The notes under the pieces were generated by a model, which did no database searches, had not been told where the DNA came from, and saw only the letters and a program-made list of their open reading frames with translations. The translations under genes were made by a program, and so were the position numbers. This document shows positions 24,158 through 35,258 of a stretch of 64,000 bases of DNA, piece after piece; position 1 is the first letter of the stretch; every line of letters starts with the position of its first letter. Source of the DNA: Oidiodendron maius Zn (taxonomy: Eukaryota > Ascomycota > Leotiomycetes > Myxotrichaceae); NCBI GenBank assembly GCA_000827325.1, contig KN832889.1, positions 62,001 to 126,000 of the forward strand, in the 5' to 3' direction.

Positions 24158-24808
24158 ATGCGTGTCCTTGTTATTGGTGGCAATGGACGGACTGGTCGTC
24201 TCGTCATCGATGAAGCATTGCAGCACGGCCACAAGATTACGGCCTTAATTCGGAATCCCTCTACACTTCCAGCCAAAGAAGGTCTGAACATCGTGAAGGG
24301 CACACCACTGGAACCTTCGAACATTGAAAGCGCTTTTAACGCAGTCCAAGGCGACTTCCCAACTGCTGTAATCGTCACGCTTTCGTCCCCGCAAGAAAAG
24401 GGGACTCGAGTCATGTCTGACGCGCACGAAAACCTCGTCGCTGCTATGAAAAGGCATGGCATTTCCAAAATTGTGACTATGTCTTCATTTGGAGTTGGGT
24501 CTTCTCTCGCGAATATCACTGTGATTATGAGATGGGCTATTTCCAAAACCGGCCTTGGGCATTCATTCGCAGACCATAATCATGTCGATGAGATACTCAA
24601 GAAGAGCGGATTGAATTTCGTGTTGTTGAGGCCATCGAGACTGACTACGGCACGAAAAGCGCGCGTTCAGTTCCTTGGCGACGATGGGAAAGGACTCGGT
24701 GTTTTCGCGGGCATGGGGGGGGTCTCGAGGGCTAGTGTGGCGGCGTGTCTGGTGGAAGCTGTTGAGAAGAGCACTTGGGATCGAAGCACTCCTGTGATAT
24801 CGAACTGA
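24158..24808 (+). CDS. NAD(P)-binding NmrA/atypical-SDR family protein
   Basis: 216 residues from the ATG at 24158, without introns. The N-terminus MRVLVIGGNGRTGR is the glycine-rich Rossmann nucleotide-binding loop. KIVTMSSFGVG in the middle and LLRPSRLT later match NAD(P)H-binding (PF13460-type) proteins used as reductases or redox sensors in many fungal loci. The open frame extends upstream to 23999 but has no ATG there. It is divergent from the Zn2Cys6 regulator, about 670 bp away. The substrate is unknown. Confidence 0.85.
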   Translation: MRVLVIGGNGRTGRLVIDEALQHGHKITALIRNPSTLPAKEGLNIVKGTPLEPSNIESAFNAVQGDFPTAVIVTLSSPQEKGTRVMSDAHENLVAAMKRHGISKIVTMSSFGVGSSLANITVIMRWAISKTGLGHSFADHNHVDEILKKSGLNFVLLRPSRLTTARKARVQFLGDDGKGLGVFAGMGGVSRASVAACLVEAVEKSTWDRSTPVISN

Positions 24809-24809
24809 T

Positions 24810-25761
24810 GGGGCGTCAGGGTATGGGTCTCTGTACACTACAATAGAACAGAATAATCAACCGACTAGAAAAGATACGCCATGAAAGATTGTGCTTTGTG
24901 AAGCCTTACCTATTAGTTTTCAGACATAATATCGTTCTTAACTCCGCATTTGTTTGCGGCTTCTACCTTACTAAGGGGTCTTAGCTGGCTTGATCTCATA
25001 AATATTGTAACATCTGTCCCTGCGTAGAGAGACGCACCCTGTAGCGAGACAAATCGTAGGTACTTCAAGTTCAAGCGACTTTAAATCTGTAAACGCGTTA
25101 CAATTTCTATTTATTTTAATTTCAGTGTATTGTATACCTCCCCTAAACACCCCTGACCTATTAATTCCGAAAATTACGATCGCGTCGTCGCCGCTCACCT
25201 AAATTAGAGAAAGCCTTTTATTATAGTGTAGTAGGACCCTTAACCTGCAACACCACCATTAAGCTCTTTTTGCTTTTTAAACTTATAGAACGATTATATA
25301 TAGGATTTCTAAGTTTTACTATAATGCCAAAAAGTCAATGCTAGTCTTATAGCGGCCAGAGCATACTATGTTATACGACGTCGCTATATAGGCTGATGAT
25401 ACCTCCTCTAATCAAGCAACCAAAGATCCTAGTCAGCGGCGGTGTGGTTTTAGTAAAATTATAACACACCTTTTTACAGAACGTATACACTATTCAACGA
25501 CGGCGGAATGAGTAATACGAAACAAGCCCTAGCTTAGTTCTCTAGGAAAGACTGAGGTAGGGCAGCATAGCCCCACTATATATTCAAATGTAGATATATG
25601 CGATCAATACAATAGATCACTAGTCAAGATGCATTCTAGAAGAAATTGGAAATCAAGTGGCGATCCTAAGCTTGTATAAATACACTAACTTACCTATCCT
25701 TGACTTTTTATGAAATAGAATAAAAAGTAGTAATATAATTTTACAAGGAACTAACTATCGA
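24810..25761. other. Intergenic, AT-rich
   Basis: No supported gene between the NAD(P)-binding protein and the end of the WD40 gene. A 75-codon minus-strand open frame near 24971-25198 lacks recognisable features. Confidence 0.4.
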
Positions 25762-28700
25762 CTATAGCCCTTCCTTAAGTTCAAAAATAGAGATTCTTCC
25801 CGATAAATGCCCTAGTATAATTGTTTCGTTCTGAATAGCTAGACAAGTGGCTCGATAATCCGGAGGAAGCCAGAGAATGTTTTCACCTCGTCTACTTATC
25901 CATTCCTTTGACACTGATAAGTATATATTATCATTGGGTGAGAAGACTGCTGAGCTAACTGAGCCTAAGTGGCCCTCGAGCGTCTGCACCGCCGCGCCCG
26001 TGGCCGCGTCCCAGAGCCGTACAGTTCCATCTTTAGAGCTTGACAAGATCTGCCGGCCATCTGGTAAGAAGGTCACTGAATTAACTTGGCTCGAGTGGCC
26101 CTTAAGTGTCTGTAGCGTAGCACCTGTGGCCGCGTCCCATAGTCGTACTGTCGTATCCCAAGAACCTGACACGATCTGCCGGCCATCTGGTGAGAAGGCT
26201 ATTGAGCTGACTGAGGCTAAGTGGCCCTCAAGCGCCTGCAGTGTAGCACCTATAGCTGCATCCCAGAGCCGCACTATCTTGTCCGCAGAGCTTGACACGA
26301 TCTGCCGGCCATCTAGCGAGAAGGCTACTGAGCTAACTGCGGTCGAGTGGCCTTTGAGTGTTTGCAGCGGCGCGCCTGTGGCCGCATCCCAGAGCCGCAC
26401 TGTCTTGTCCCAAGAGCTTGATACGATCTGCCGGCCATCCGGCGAGAAGGCTATTGAGCTGACCGGGCCCAAGTGGCCGTTAAGTGTCTGTAGCATTACA
26501 CCCGTGGCTGCATCCCAGAGCTGCACAGTTTGGTCAGAAGAGCCTGACGCGATCTGCCGGCCGTCCGGCGAGACGGCCACTGAGCTGACATCGAGCCAGT
26601 GTTCATGGAGTGTTTGTAGCGCTGTGCCCGTGGCCGCGTCCCAGAGCCGTACGGTTTGATCAGCAGAGCCTGACACGATCTGCCGGCCGTCCGGCGAGAA
26701 GGCCACTGAGCTGACCCAGTCTGCATGGCCCTTGAGCGTCTGCAGCGCTGCGCCTGTAGCTGCGTCCCAGAGCCGTATAGTTCTGTCCTTAGAGCCCGAC
26801 ACAATCTGCCGGCCGTCCGGTGAGAAGGCCACTGAGTTGACCCAGTCCGCATGGCCTCTGAGCGTCTGCAGCGCCACGCCTGTAGCCGCGTCCCAGAGCT
26901 GTACAGTTTCATCACTAGAGCCCGACACAATCTGCTGGCCATCTAGTGAGAAGGCGACTGAGTTGACCCAGTCTGCATGGCCCTTGAGCGTTTGTAGCGT
27001 AGCGCCTGTGACTGCGTCCCAGAGCCGTACTGTCTTGTCCCTAGAGCCCGACACGATTTGCTGGCCGTCGGGCGAGGAGGCGACTGAGTTGACCCAATCC
27101 GAGTGGCCCTCCAGCGTCTGCAGACAGGTGCTCCAGGTTTCTCCTACAGCTAGTATGGTATTTATCCAACTTGGCTCTTCCTCCTTGAAGTGACCTTTAA
27201 TCAGGCTCTTAGCCGGGCTGAAGACGAGTGCAGACACATATGTCTGAAGAGGACTGATCTCTATTACCTGTCTATTATACATGATAAACCGGCGGGCGTC
27301 ATGAATAAGGTCGCATAATGCAGGACTCTCTGACCTCCTCTATGTAACATTAGCAGAATATCCAAATCTCGCTAGTCCCAAAGCTGACCTTGACGAGCAT
27401 CTCTAGCTTTGCCATCCCGACCATACCTTGCGCCATACTTCTACAGAGGCTAAGTGTCTCAAGCCAGTACAGAAATCTCCTCCGTATAAAGACCTCAACT
27501 GAACCTCCACTCCGGAGCCCGCTAGATTGGTCCCCGACACTATCGGGATTCCAGTCACATAGATGGTTGATCCAATAGATGCATGAATAGCGTGAAGCTG
27601 CTAATGGGTCTGGATCTGGGGGTTTAACCTCCTTGGACAAGTATCCTAGAGCCTGTAGGTTGTAAACGTCTCGTCTTAGCGTACTAGACATGATTTGTAG
27701 CGATTTCGAAAGTATCACGTGATGAGCATCCCCTTTTCCTGAGGGAAACAAACCCGGCGCCTCTCCAAGAAGATAATCCTGTGCAGACTGGTGTATGACG
27801 TATACAGTGTCCCCACGAATGGTGAGAAATGAGCCACAAAGGCCAACAATCTTCGCTAGCCATTTTGGGCTTCGGGATAATATCTTAGGCATGTCGACAA
27901 GGGAGCTAAGCTCACTCAACGTAACTGGTCGGTACACAGTTGCAACCAAGGCAAGGATCTGCCTACAAAGACTAGCATTTCTAGAGCTGTCGATTTGTTC
28001 CATCATTCGACTATAAAAAGGATCAAGTCCAGGGGGAAGTTTGTCGAGTTCGTTGAAGATGTCCCATGGCTCAACTTTTTAAAGGAACTGATACATCAAT
28101 GCTACCCAGAGAAATGTATTGTCTGCCTTCGAAACTAGATGGCTTAGGATGGCCCCTCGAATCTCTTCGTCGAACTCCTTTTCCTGTGCTAGCTGATTCA
28201 CTTTGTGCTGGATATAAACATTGACGGAAGCAGAGACGAACTCGTTATTAAGCTCGAGGCAGAGCCGCACCTTGTTTCCGGCCTTATCTAGCTGCTCCTC
28301 GATGGGAGGCCAGTTGCGACTCGAGACGATCCATTTGACTCGTGAAGGCAATGACGACTTCTGGACGATGAAGTCCACGAGTTTCAACTGCCCCTCTTTG
28401 CACTCATCGAGCGCATCGATGATCAGATAGGTGCGTATCAAACTTGAATCCAGCAAAATGTTCGTAAAGATGTCAGATAGAGCTACCCAAGCATTTGCAT
28501 CCTCAAAAAGATTCCTGCCCTCGACGTCATAACGTTTCTGAATATGCGAAATAAGGGATGGCTGCTGCTCGATAAGCAAGGATAGGAGACCTCGTAGAAC
28601 CGCTACGGCGTTATTTATTCGTGAATCAGTTGCTTGACAGAAGAAGTACGACAGCTGATATGTTTCAGCCCCTAATTTTTCTAGCTCATTAATAACTCCA

Positions 28701-29650
28701 CAGAGTAGCATGGTTTTCCCCTTGCCCGGATCACCTTTGATCCAAAGGAGGTGGCTCTGCTGGTCTTCACGCCAATGCTTGAAGTCGGGATGATCTAAGA
28801 TCCAGAGGTACGATTTTGCTAGTAAGCCGCCCTTTCCATCCTCGATGCGCTCCTTATCCTTTCGAGGATCAGTGAGATGCAAGGCCTGTTTGCATTTCTC
28901 CAACTTGTCGATTTCCTCCTGCAGCCGCTTATAGGCTCTCACTACGCCTTCGCCGTATAAAGGGTATAAGGAGACACCGAATATGCCAAGTAATGAGTAA
29001 GCTTTGTCCTCTTCGGACGTTGTCTGACGGTGCTCCATCCACAAGAATCGCTCCTTGACCGAGAATTGCGATAAAGGAGTTCCTTCCAGTGCTAGTAGAG
29101 GAATGCAGGTAATCTCGTGAATCTGCTCTCTAAGAGAACCTCTGTCACCAAGTCGTTTGCATTCTTGAGAGAAGAATTCAACAGATTGTGGCGCGAGAAG
29201 TTCCTGAAGCGTCCAACCCCGAGCGAACCATTTACTCCTTCGAAAGGCTTGTTCCCACGAGCCCTGCGTTTCATCATATCCTCTTTTCCTCTTCCTTGTA
29301 GAAACATCTGATAGATAGACGTAGCATCGCGTAGCATTGCGGTACCAGAGAAACATAGATCTTATAGCCTGTGAAAGCTCGGCGTTCATCTCCCTATCGA
29401 TGCAACAGCTGTCTACCCAGAAGTATCGTAAGCCATCATTAGACGCTTGTTTACTGCAGAACTGGATCTTCTTGTAGCCAAGTTTCTCCTTTCCAGTACC
29501 ATTTATCAGATCTTCATAAGTAGGTTCCAGCTCTTTCCCGTCTTGATCCCTGAGCCATGTATGCGAAAGTATTGCATACGGCGGGACCTTATCGTCACGG
29601 AAGTCTTCGAAGCAGATTGTGCCATCCTCACAGAACTCTAATAGACGCAT
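25762..29650 (-). CDS. HET-NACHT-WD40 (HNWD-type) incompatibility/NLR gene with one in-frame stop
   Basis: An intracellular NLR-like receptor of the family that includes Podospora het-d/het-e/het-r, where recognition of non-self triggers cell death. Start ATG at 29650. An N-terminal HET domain (PPYAILSHTWL, YFWVDSCCID) spans about residues 20-170. A NACHT NTPase follows, with Walker A GDPGKGKT at 306-313 and a Walker B TYLIIDALDEC stretch about 100 residues later. An in-frame TAA at 28079-28081 (codon 524) interrupts the expected sequence, and the same frame then continues. A 49-bp intron at 27388-27340 (GTCAGC..ACATAG) joins it to the repeat domain. The C-terminus has nine near-identical 42-residue WD40 repeats plus one degenerate unit (about 27115-25790). 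With the stop read through the product would be about 1,279 residues. The stop suggests a null allele, a read-through or an assembly error. Confidence 0.9.
25780..27120 (-). repeat. WD40 coding tandem array, about 126-bp unit, roughly ten copies
   Basis: Each unit encodes a blade of the type V-N-S-V-A-F-S-P-D-G-R-Q-I-V-S-G-S, then D-x-T-V-R-L-W-D-A-A-T-G-A and L-Q-T-L-x-G-H. Copies are so alike that long open frames also appear on the antisense strand. Differences cluster at a few positions such as the residues after GH (SDW, ADW, LDV, LGP, STA, LAS, SSQ, LGS), as expected for recognition surfaces under diversifying selection. Confidence 0.9.
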
Positions 29651-31855
29651 ATTGTTAGCAGATTGCGGAATGCTCAGAGGAGGACTTATTGATGAAATAG
29701 AGTTACAAAATCGGCATACATGCGAGGTTGGATGGTATGGCTGGACAACGGTTCAGCTGAACGTAGCCTTGCGGCTGTAGCCTACAGCATCGCAAAGCTG
29801 CAAAACGAGCAAATCATTAATCAATCACTGCAGTTTTTTCTTAGACTATTTGGCCACTGTGCATTTTATTCTCTTTTCTGAAGCAATTTGAAACTGTGGG
29901 CTACCTTCTTAAAAAAGCTTGGGCAAGGCTATGACGTCTGTCACGTGATGGGTCCGATTTGCTACACACTGTTGGTGTGCCCGAAGGACTCAATGTACGC
30001 AGGCATACAGTACATTTGGTACTGCTTAGATACTTAATAGGCTTCTCCCACTGTGGTAGCAATTCAAGTCGTCAACTCCAGATCGAGTATTGCAACACAC
30101 ACCTCATCCAAAGCATCAGCGCACTAGAAGCTGAGATGAGACCATTGTACGCCGTGCACATGACTAAGTCTGAGAATCATAGCTAAGCAAAATATAGCGA
30201 GCCCGGGCGTGAATAGTAAATTTTACCTAGGCTAATGTACATTATTAAGCACTCAAACATATAAACTCTCTCATCTCACCGGCGTAACTCCCGGAATGCA
30301 TATTTTTCCTCTCTAAATATCTTTAGAGTTTAGAGCCATATTATTTCGTAATAGGACCTTTCCTCAAGTGCTCGGAGTCTTAAAAAACCTTTAATAGTTG
30401 CAATTAAACTGGGGGGATAACGGAAGCGATAATCAGTAGTGTAATTAAAACAATCAATAGCATAATCAACAGCACTCTTTTTCTTGTTACTAAGTGGTCT
30501 CCTTAGGGAGAAATAGTTAAAGAAAGTGATATATTACTAACAACTTCACAGACTTATTTAGAAAAAATCTATGATTCCAAAACTATAAATTTGTCTCGTG
30601 ATACAGGGCGTCTCGGGACGCAGGGACAGACGTTAATGTAGTCTACAAGTAGACCCTTTTTACTCCTTTATTTCATCTATATCTATTGCTGCGTTTTTCT
30701 TAAGCACACCTTTTATATCGTAAATACATGTATCTCGGTATTGATCGACCGCCACGACAAATATCTGGAGCAAATAAATTGGATACGTCATAGACTCACA
30801 CCGGACTGCTGTGCGGCTCTTCTCGCGGTCTATTGAAAGACTCATGTGCCTCACGGTATCTATAGTATTAATGAGCAGTCACTTGACAAGCGTAATATTT
30901 TAATTACACATGAGAGATATAGACCAACAAATAATGACTCTATTAAACATAAGTTAAAGGCTGTTCCGCATGTCCCGAGCTTGACGCATTATGGTCGGTG
31001 GCAGCGACACACGGCTGAAACCATAAGATCGCCCGATTAAGCTTGGAACATAAGTTAATTATTCAAAATCAGCCTTCCCAAGCTCTAGATTCACACCAAA
31101 ACATGACGTATCACCGAATAACGGCGAGTGTATGAGCAGCTGGTCGGCTGTAGATGGAACATCCCATCTGCCTGAGACAAGTTTGCATTGCCGGGGCTAG
31201 TGTAGACCCCTTTATTGACGACGTCATGCTAGTCACCAGCAAAATACCTTATACGAGGAGTGACGTGAAAGTGCGATGCTTGCTTTCCAATATCGCTCTT
31301 AATTCGTTGACATACGCTGGCACGAATATCGAGGTCCATCATGGTCCTCTGAGCGTCGATTTACGGGGAGGTAAGGCTCATATTCGTCTGGAGGAGATTA
31401 TACGAGCCGCCTAGAATATCTCCCGCCAGTCTACCAGAACTTTCTGCCCTTCTCACATCATCGATTCAGCCTAGTTCCTCAATACGAGCGGCAATTCATC
31501 CGATATGCTGCATTAGCAATGCTATACAAAGCAAGGGCTTGGACGATCGGGTCTGGATGCTGAATATATTTAGACCACCGTGCTTTTACGATAGACATGT
31601 AGATGCGGATTTAGAACAACATGGGATTAGTTGCTTCCTAAAGTTCACTATTATACATAGCGCTTTGAACCAAGAGAGATACAGTACCTTAGTGGCTCGT
31701 ATAATTACAAATGGTTGACATCTGGGCTGAAATTCCACTCTTGCTCATACCACCGTTGGATGGTAGTTATGTGCCGTCTCGTATTGTAATTATGATCCAA
31801 TATTGTCAGCTTTATCACTTCTTAACTCTTGTGACTGCCTTTCTGCTCTCACAGG
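29651..31855. other. Intergenic, AT-rich
   Basis: About 2.2 kb without a supported gene. Small open frames, for example 31154-31414 on the plus strand, have no recognisable domain. Confidence 0.4.
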
Positions 31856-31863
31856 TATATAAA
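31856..31863 (+). promoter_or_regulatory. Probable TATA box of the six-cysteine secreted protein gene
   Basis: TATATAAA lies about 140 bp upstream of the ATG at 32000, the usual distance for a filamentous-fungal gene with a short 5' UTR. Confidence 0.45.
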
Positions 31864-31999
31864 TCTATGGACACCCAACTATGATCTTAATTTTTCAAAC
31901 ATAGAAAACTACTCACCGAGATTGAGTGCTACGCGACACAGTCCGTTCTAATACCTTACTCTACCACCAATTCTATTACTATAAAACCTAGTCAAGAAC

Positions 32000-32311
32000 A
32001 TGAAGATTATTATTCCCGCTGTTGCTCTTATTGCTACAGCATTCGGTAACCCTACCGTGGCCAAGCGTTGGGTGTGCACTCCTGGTACATACTCTTGCAC
32101 GCCTGATAATACGGGGTGGCAGGTCTGTGGTGTGTCAGGCAACTGGGTGGTAAATGGCCTTGAAGCCTCTTGATAAGCTTGATTTATAACGTGATCTATG
32201 TACTAATTAACTTCGCAGTTTGCCGGCGTCTGCCCGCCAAACACCGGCTGTGTTTTTGATGACTCTAACCAGTCACCATACTGTGTTCCACCCGGCTACC
32301 AAATTCCATGA
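32000..32311 (+). CDS. Small secreted six-cysteine protein (80 residues)
   Basis: Two exons, 32000-32149 and 32219-32311, with a 69-bp intron (GTAAAT..TCGCAG, with a CTAAT branch-like element) joined in phase 0. Residues 1 to about 16 (MKIIIPAVALIATAFG) form a signal peptide. A Lys-Arg pair at about 22-23 could be a Kex2 site, releasing a mature chain of about 57 residues. The mature part contains six cysteines in WVC, YSC, QVC, GVC, TGC and PYC contexts, enough for three disulfides. The size and architecture are typical of fungal antimicrobial or effector-like peptides, but I cannot assign a family. The gene is too short and split to stand out as a simple open frame. Confidence 0.8.
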
Positions 32312-32494
32312 ATGGTGTCAGGACCTTAAAGAAAGGTGAAATTCGGGATGCGGAAGAAAAACCTTCAGGACGTCGTATCCATCGTTCTTGCGAAACCTGG
32401 CTCATGTCAATCGCTCTAAAAAGCAATACACTTTCTTTAAAGCTATTATCCTATCTTTCTCTCATTTTTGTACAATTATGATAACATCAAATTC

Positions 32495-32921
32495 CTAATA
32501 CAGATATGTTTGAAAAGTATTTAAAAACCCTTCTGCGATGTTTTCTCTCGTCACAGGGTCTACTACTGCCGGAAATAGCTCTCCTGATCTCATACCCTCA
32601 TCGATGAATTTGAAGTCCGACTTTGAGAGGGCTGGAGCTCTCGACTGGATGGATTCGATGCTCGAAGGATCGGTGGCCATCATTATCACCATGTTGTTTC
32701 CAAAGATGCGTGTAAACTCAGTCTTGATGGCCTTTATGAAACGGGCAATTTCCTGGAAATGGTGCCTCACTACATACTCGAATCTCTCCAGTCACCTTCA
32801 GAGCTTCCATATTTTCATCGCCTTGGTCGTAGGCCGTGCCAGAAGGGTTATGGCTTATCGTAGGCTAACGGGAAAGAGTGTCGAATATGCGTTCTTGGAA
32901 TCATTGATAGAAGCGACCTTC
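32495..32921 (-). pseudogene. Decayed fragment of an unidentified conserved-looking gene
   Basis: The last part (32495 to about 32785) is open and has coding character (HHFQEIARFIKAIKTEF...). Upstream, SHNPSGTAYDQGDENMEALKV continues it after a one-base frame change near 32795. Further upstream FQERIFDTLSR is bounded by in-frame TGA and TAG codons. This is best read as a 3' fragment of a gene with one shift and two stops. I do not recognise the family. It lies between the small secreted protein and the solo LTR. Confidence 0.45.
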
Positions 32922-33412
32922 ATTTTTTTTGTTTTCAGGGTCTTGCTAGACGTGGGCTATTATATATTTGCTTCAGGTTTGCCTCGGAGCCGCGAAATGT
33001 TAACTCTCTCTGTATCGGCAAAAAGAATTTTCTGAAGGATAGGGCAATGCATAGTTTGTAGAGAGAGACACATTACACAAATTAATTTCAAATTAATTAG
33101 GAAGGGATGATAAAATGCGTCTTAGTGTCCTTGAAACATAGTCATGGTCACTCAAACAGGGTTCGTATATATTTGATGTTAGGCGTCCTTTTGTTACCCA
33201 CTCTATAGTCTAATTAAATCCCTGTCTGTCGTTGAATTACACTCGCACTCGACAATAGAATCCTCTTTCACTGGCCATAGATTCTTATCACAAGCGCAAG
33301 TTCTCTCGCCTAATTGAATAAAGGCAGAAGTGTGAAACATAAACGACTTTGTAATACTGTTCGTGTGCCGAGACTTGTTGACGCCTAAATTGCCGTGCAG
33401 TGAGTAGGAATA

Positions 33413-33694
33413 TATTGCGTCGAGTGGGGCTTAGTTCGGTGCACGTGATGGGCTCGTATTTTCAGGTAATAATGCTCTATATTTTCTAAGGGTGGGTTCA
33501 ACCACCACCTTTATACTTCGTGACAGGACTAGAATTCCAAATACAGTCTCAAATAACTCAAATCAGGTGGTTTCAGTATCCTTAACATGTACTCCTTCAC
33601 ACAGTCTATAATATTAGTATTCAGAGCCCAAGTATCATCATTTGAGTTGGTTACTCAGCACCGAAACTGGACTAGCTTCCGGGATACCGCAACA
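33413..33694 (-). repeat. Solo copia LTR with intact 5-bp target duplication GAATA
   Basis: The 282-bp sequence is the reverse complement of the LTRs at 9704 and 15032. It ends in CGCAACA at 33694 and begins TATTGCGT at 33413, where TG has become TA. GAATA precedes it (33408-33412) and follows it (33695-33699). There is no internal element sequence, so it is the product of recombination between the two LTRs of an earlier, independent insertion. Confidence 0.93.
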
Positions 33695-33699
33695 GAATA

Positions 33700-35258
33700 C
33701 ATCTTGAAAAGCCGATTGGATGTCCAAGTAAGAAATGAGGTTCGTGGAAGGCAGGGTTAGCACGATTGTAAATATAAATTTGCAATTGAATCGTGCTTGG
33801 GAATCAGTCGTTAACGATGCCTTATATGGGGTTGGTGTAAACTTTTAAACTATACTTTATAATAACTAAAAATGCGGATGGGGCGCGGGTGCGGTATGCG
33901 CCCCAGAGAAATGTCGGCCCAGGCCGGGAGAGGCGCATCGAAAAAGAACGGGCCCAGGGCGACCACTTTTGCGCCGCCGACGATGGCTCGCTCTGACTGT
34001 AACCGCATTCCCGCCCTTCAAAAACACAGTTTGATGTATTAGACACGTGTCAGAAGGCCTTTAGCTGGCTCAACTATCACCCCGACCCACTATCAAGTCG
34101 GCCCCTATAGCAGTGGCCCCTAGAAGGCCAAGCGGAGCACCACTACCGTCCCTCCTAGGCCTGCTATTGGCGCAGGGGCCAAAGCATAGCGACTCTACTG
34201 TACACCCATCCCGCTTCCGGCTTCCTCCCGCTTCCCTGGCCTTAAGCCTCGTTTTAGGCGGCCGCTATTTAAGCACTGAACTAATAACGTAGTTGTATTC
34301 GTTAAGCTGTACTTTGTAGCATTAGCGATAATAATGGCCGCTGGTTGGACTCCCTGTAGAAACTAGCTAGGGCTATAGTGATGCGTATCAATGCAACTAT
34401 TGTAATAAGCTGCCATTTAACTAAGTTGATAAAAGCTGGGATTCTTAAAGATTGAGATCGTATAAGACCGTGAGCTTTCGCCACAGCAAAGCAGATGCAG
34501 CGGCCATGTTATTACTCTTGAAGGATTGGGTAGCAAACACAGACCTAACGCTGCCCGGAAATGGCATAATGCATTGCATATAACACTTAGCCGCTGCAGG
34601 ACCGACCAATACTCAGATATATTCCTAACAAAATAAGCAAGGTGCATTGCATACTACACCCAGCTAGTATAAGATGCTTTTTGCTTGTGATAGCAAGATA
34701 TAGTGTGCTCATTGGTACATGATTACACAGAATGTAACCATAAAGCGGGGTTTCACCTCTTTAAGACCTGTCCACCAATTATGTACCCGCTAGGAGCTTC
34801 CCGATTAGAGATGAAGAGAAGAACCTGAGGGATATGTGGATTATGCTCAGGTCTGATTAGTCCAAAAAAGGGTTTTTTACGAAAAAAAAGAAAGAAAAAA
34901 AAAGTTCGTTCAGCTGGGTCAGCGGCAGCTGCTCATATTTGGGGAAGTTGACGCAGGATATACAGTAAAAAGCTCGTTTTGGGTCAGAGTAGGATATTTC
35001 AAGCGGCCGAAGCATTAGCCTGCGCCTCCAGAAGATATAAAGCATCGCGGCGGCCGGGCACCTGAAATCTGAACTTTACCTCCAAATTATTAAACATTCC
35101 TCTTACGAAATTCAATCTTCCAACCAAATATTATAACTTATATTACGCAACTTCCAGCTTTGCGTCCGTCATCGTGGCTCAAAAACAAATCGGCAACCTT
35201 CACGAAGCCCTAAACAAACCACATACTCCAATAACAGCAAAAGCACCTCGCCGTCAAT
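33700..35258. other. Intergenic with a GC-rich patch
   Basis: Sequence around 33880-34280 is clearly GC-richer than the flanks and shows an open minus-strand frame without an ATG. It may be a fragment of inserted or decayed coding DNA. No gene could be supported. A TATAAA at about 35036-35041 lies about 220 bp upstream of the secreted protein gene at 35259. Confidence 0.4.

Noticed and set aside
25877-27193. Long plus-strand open frames (about 260 and 153 codons) with repeats such as SVCSVAPVAASQSRTV
   Set aside because: They are antisense to the WD40 array. The repeated codon pattern of the real gene keeps the opposite strand open.
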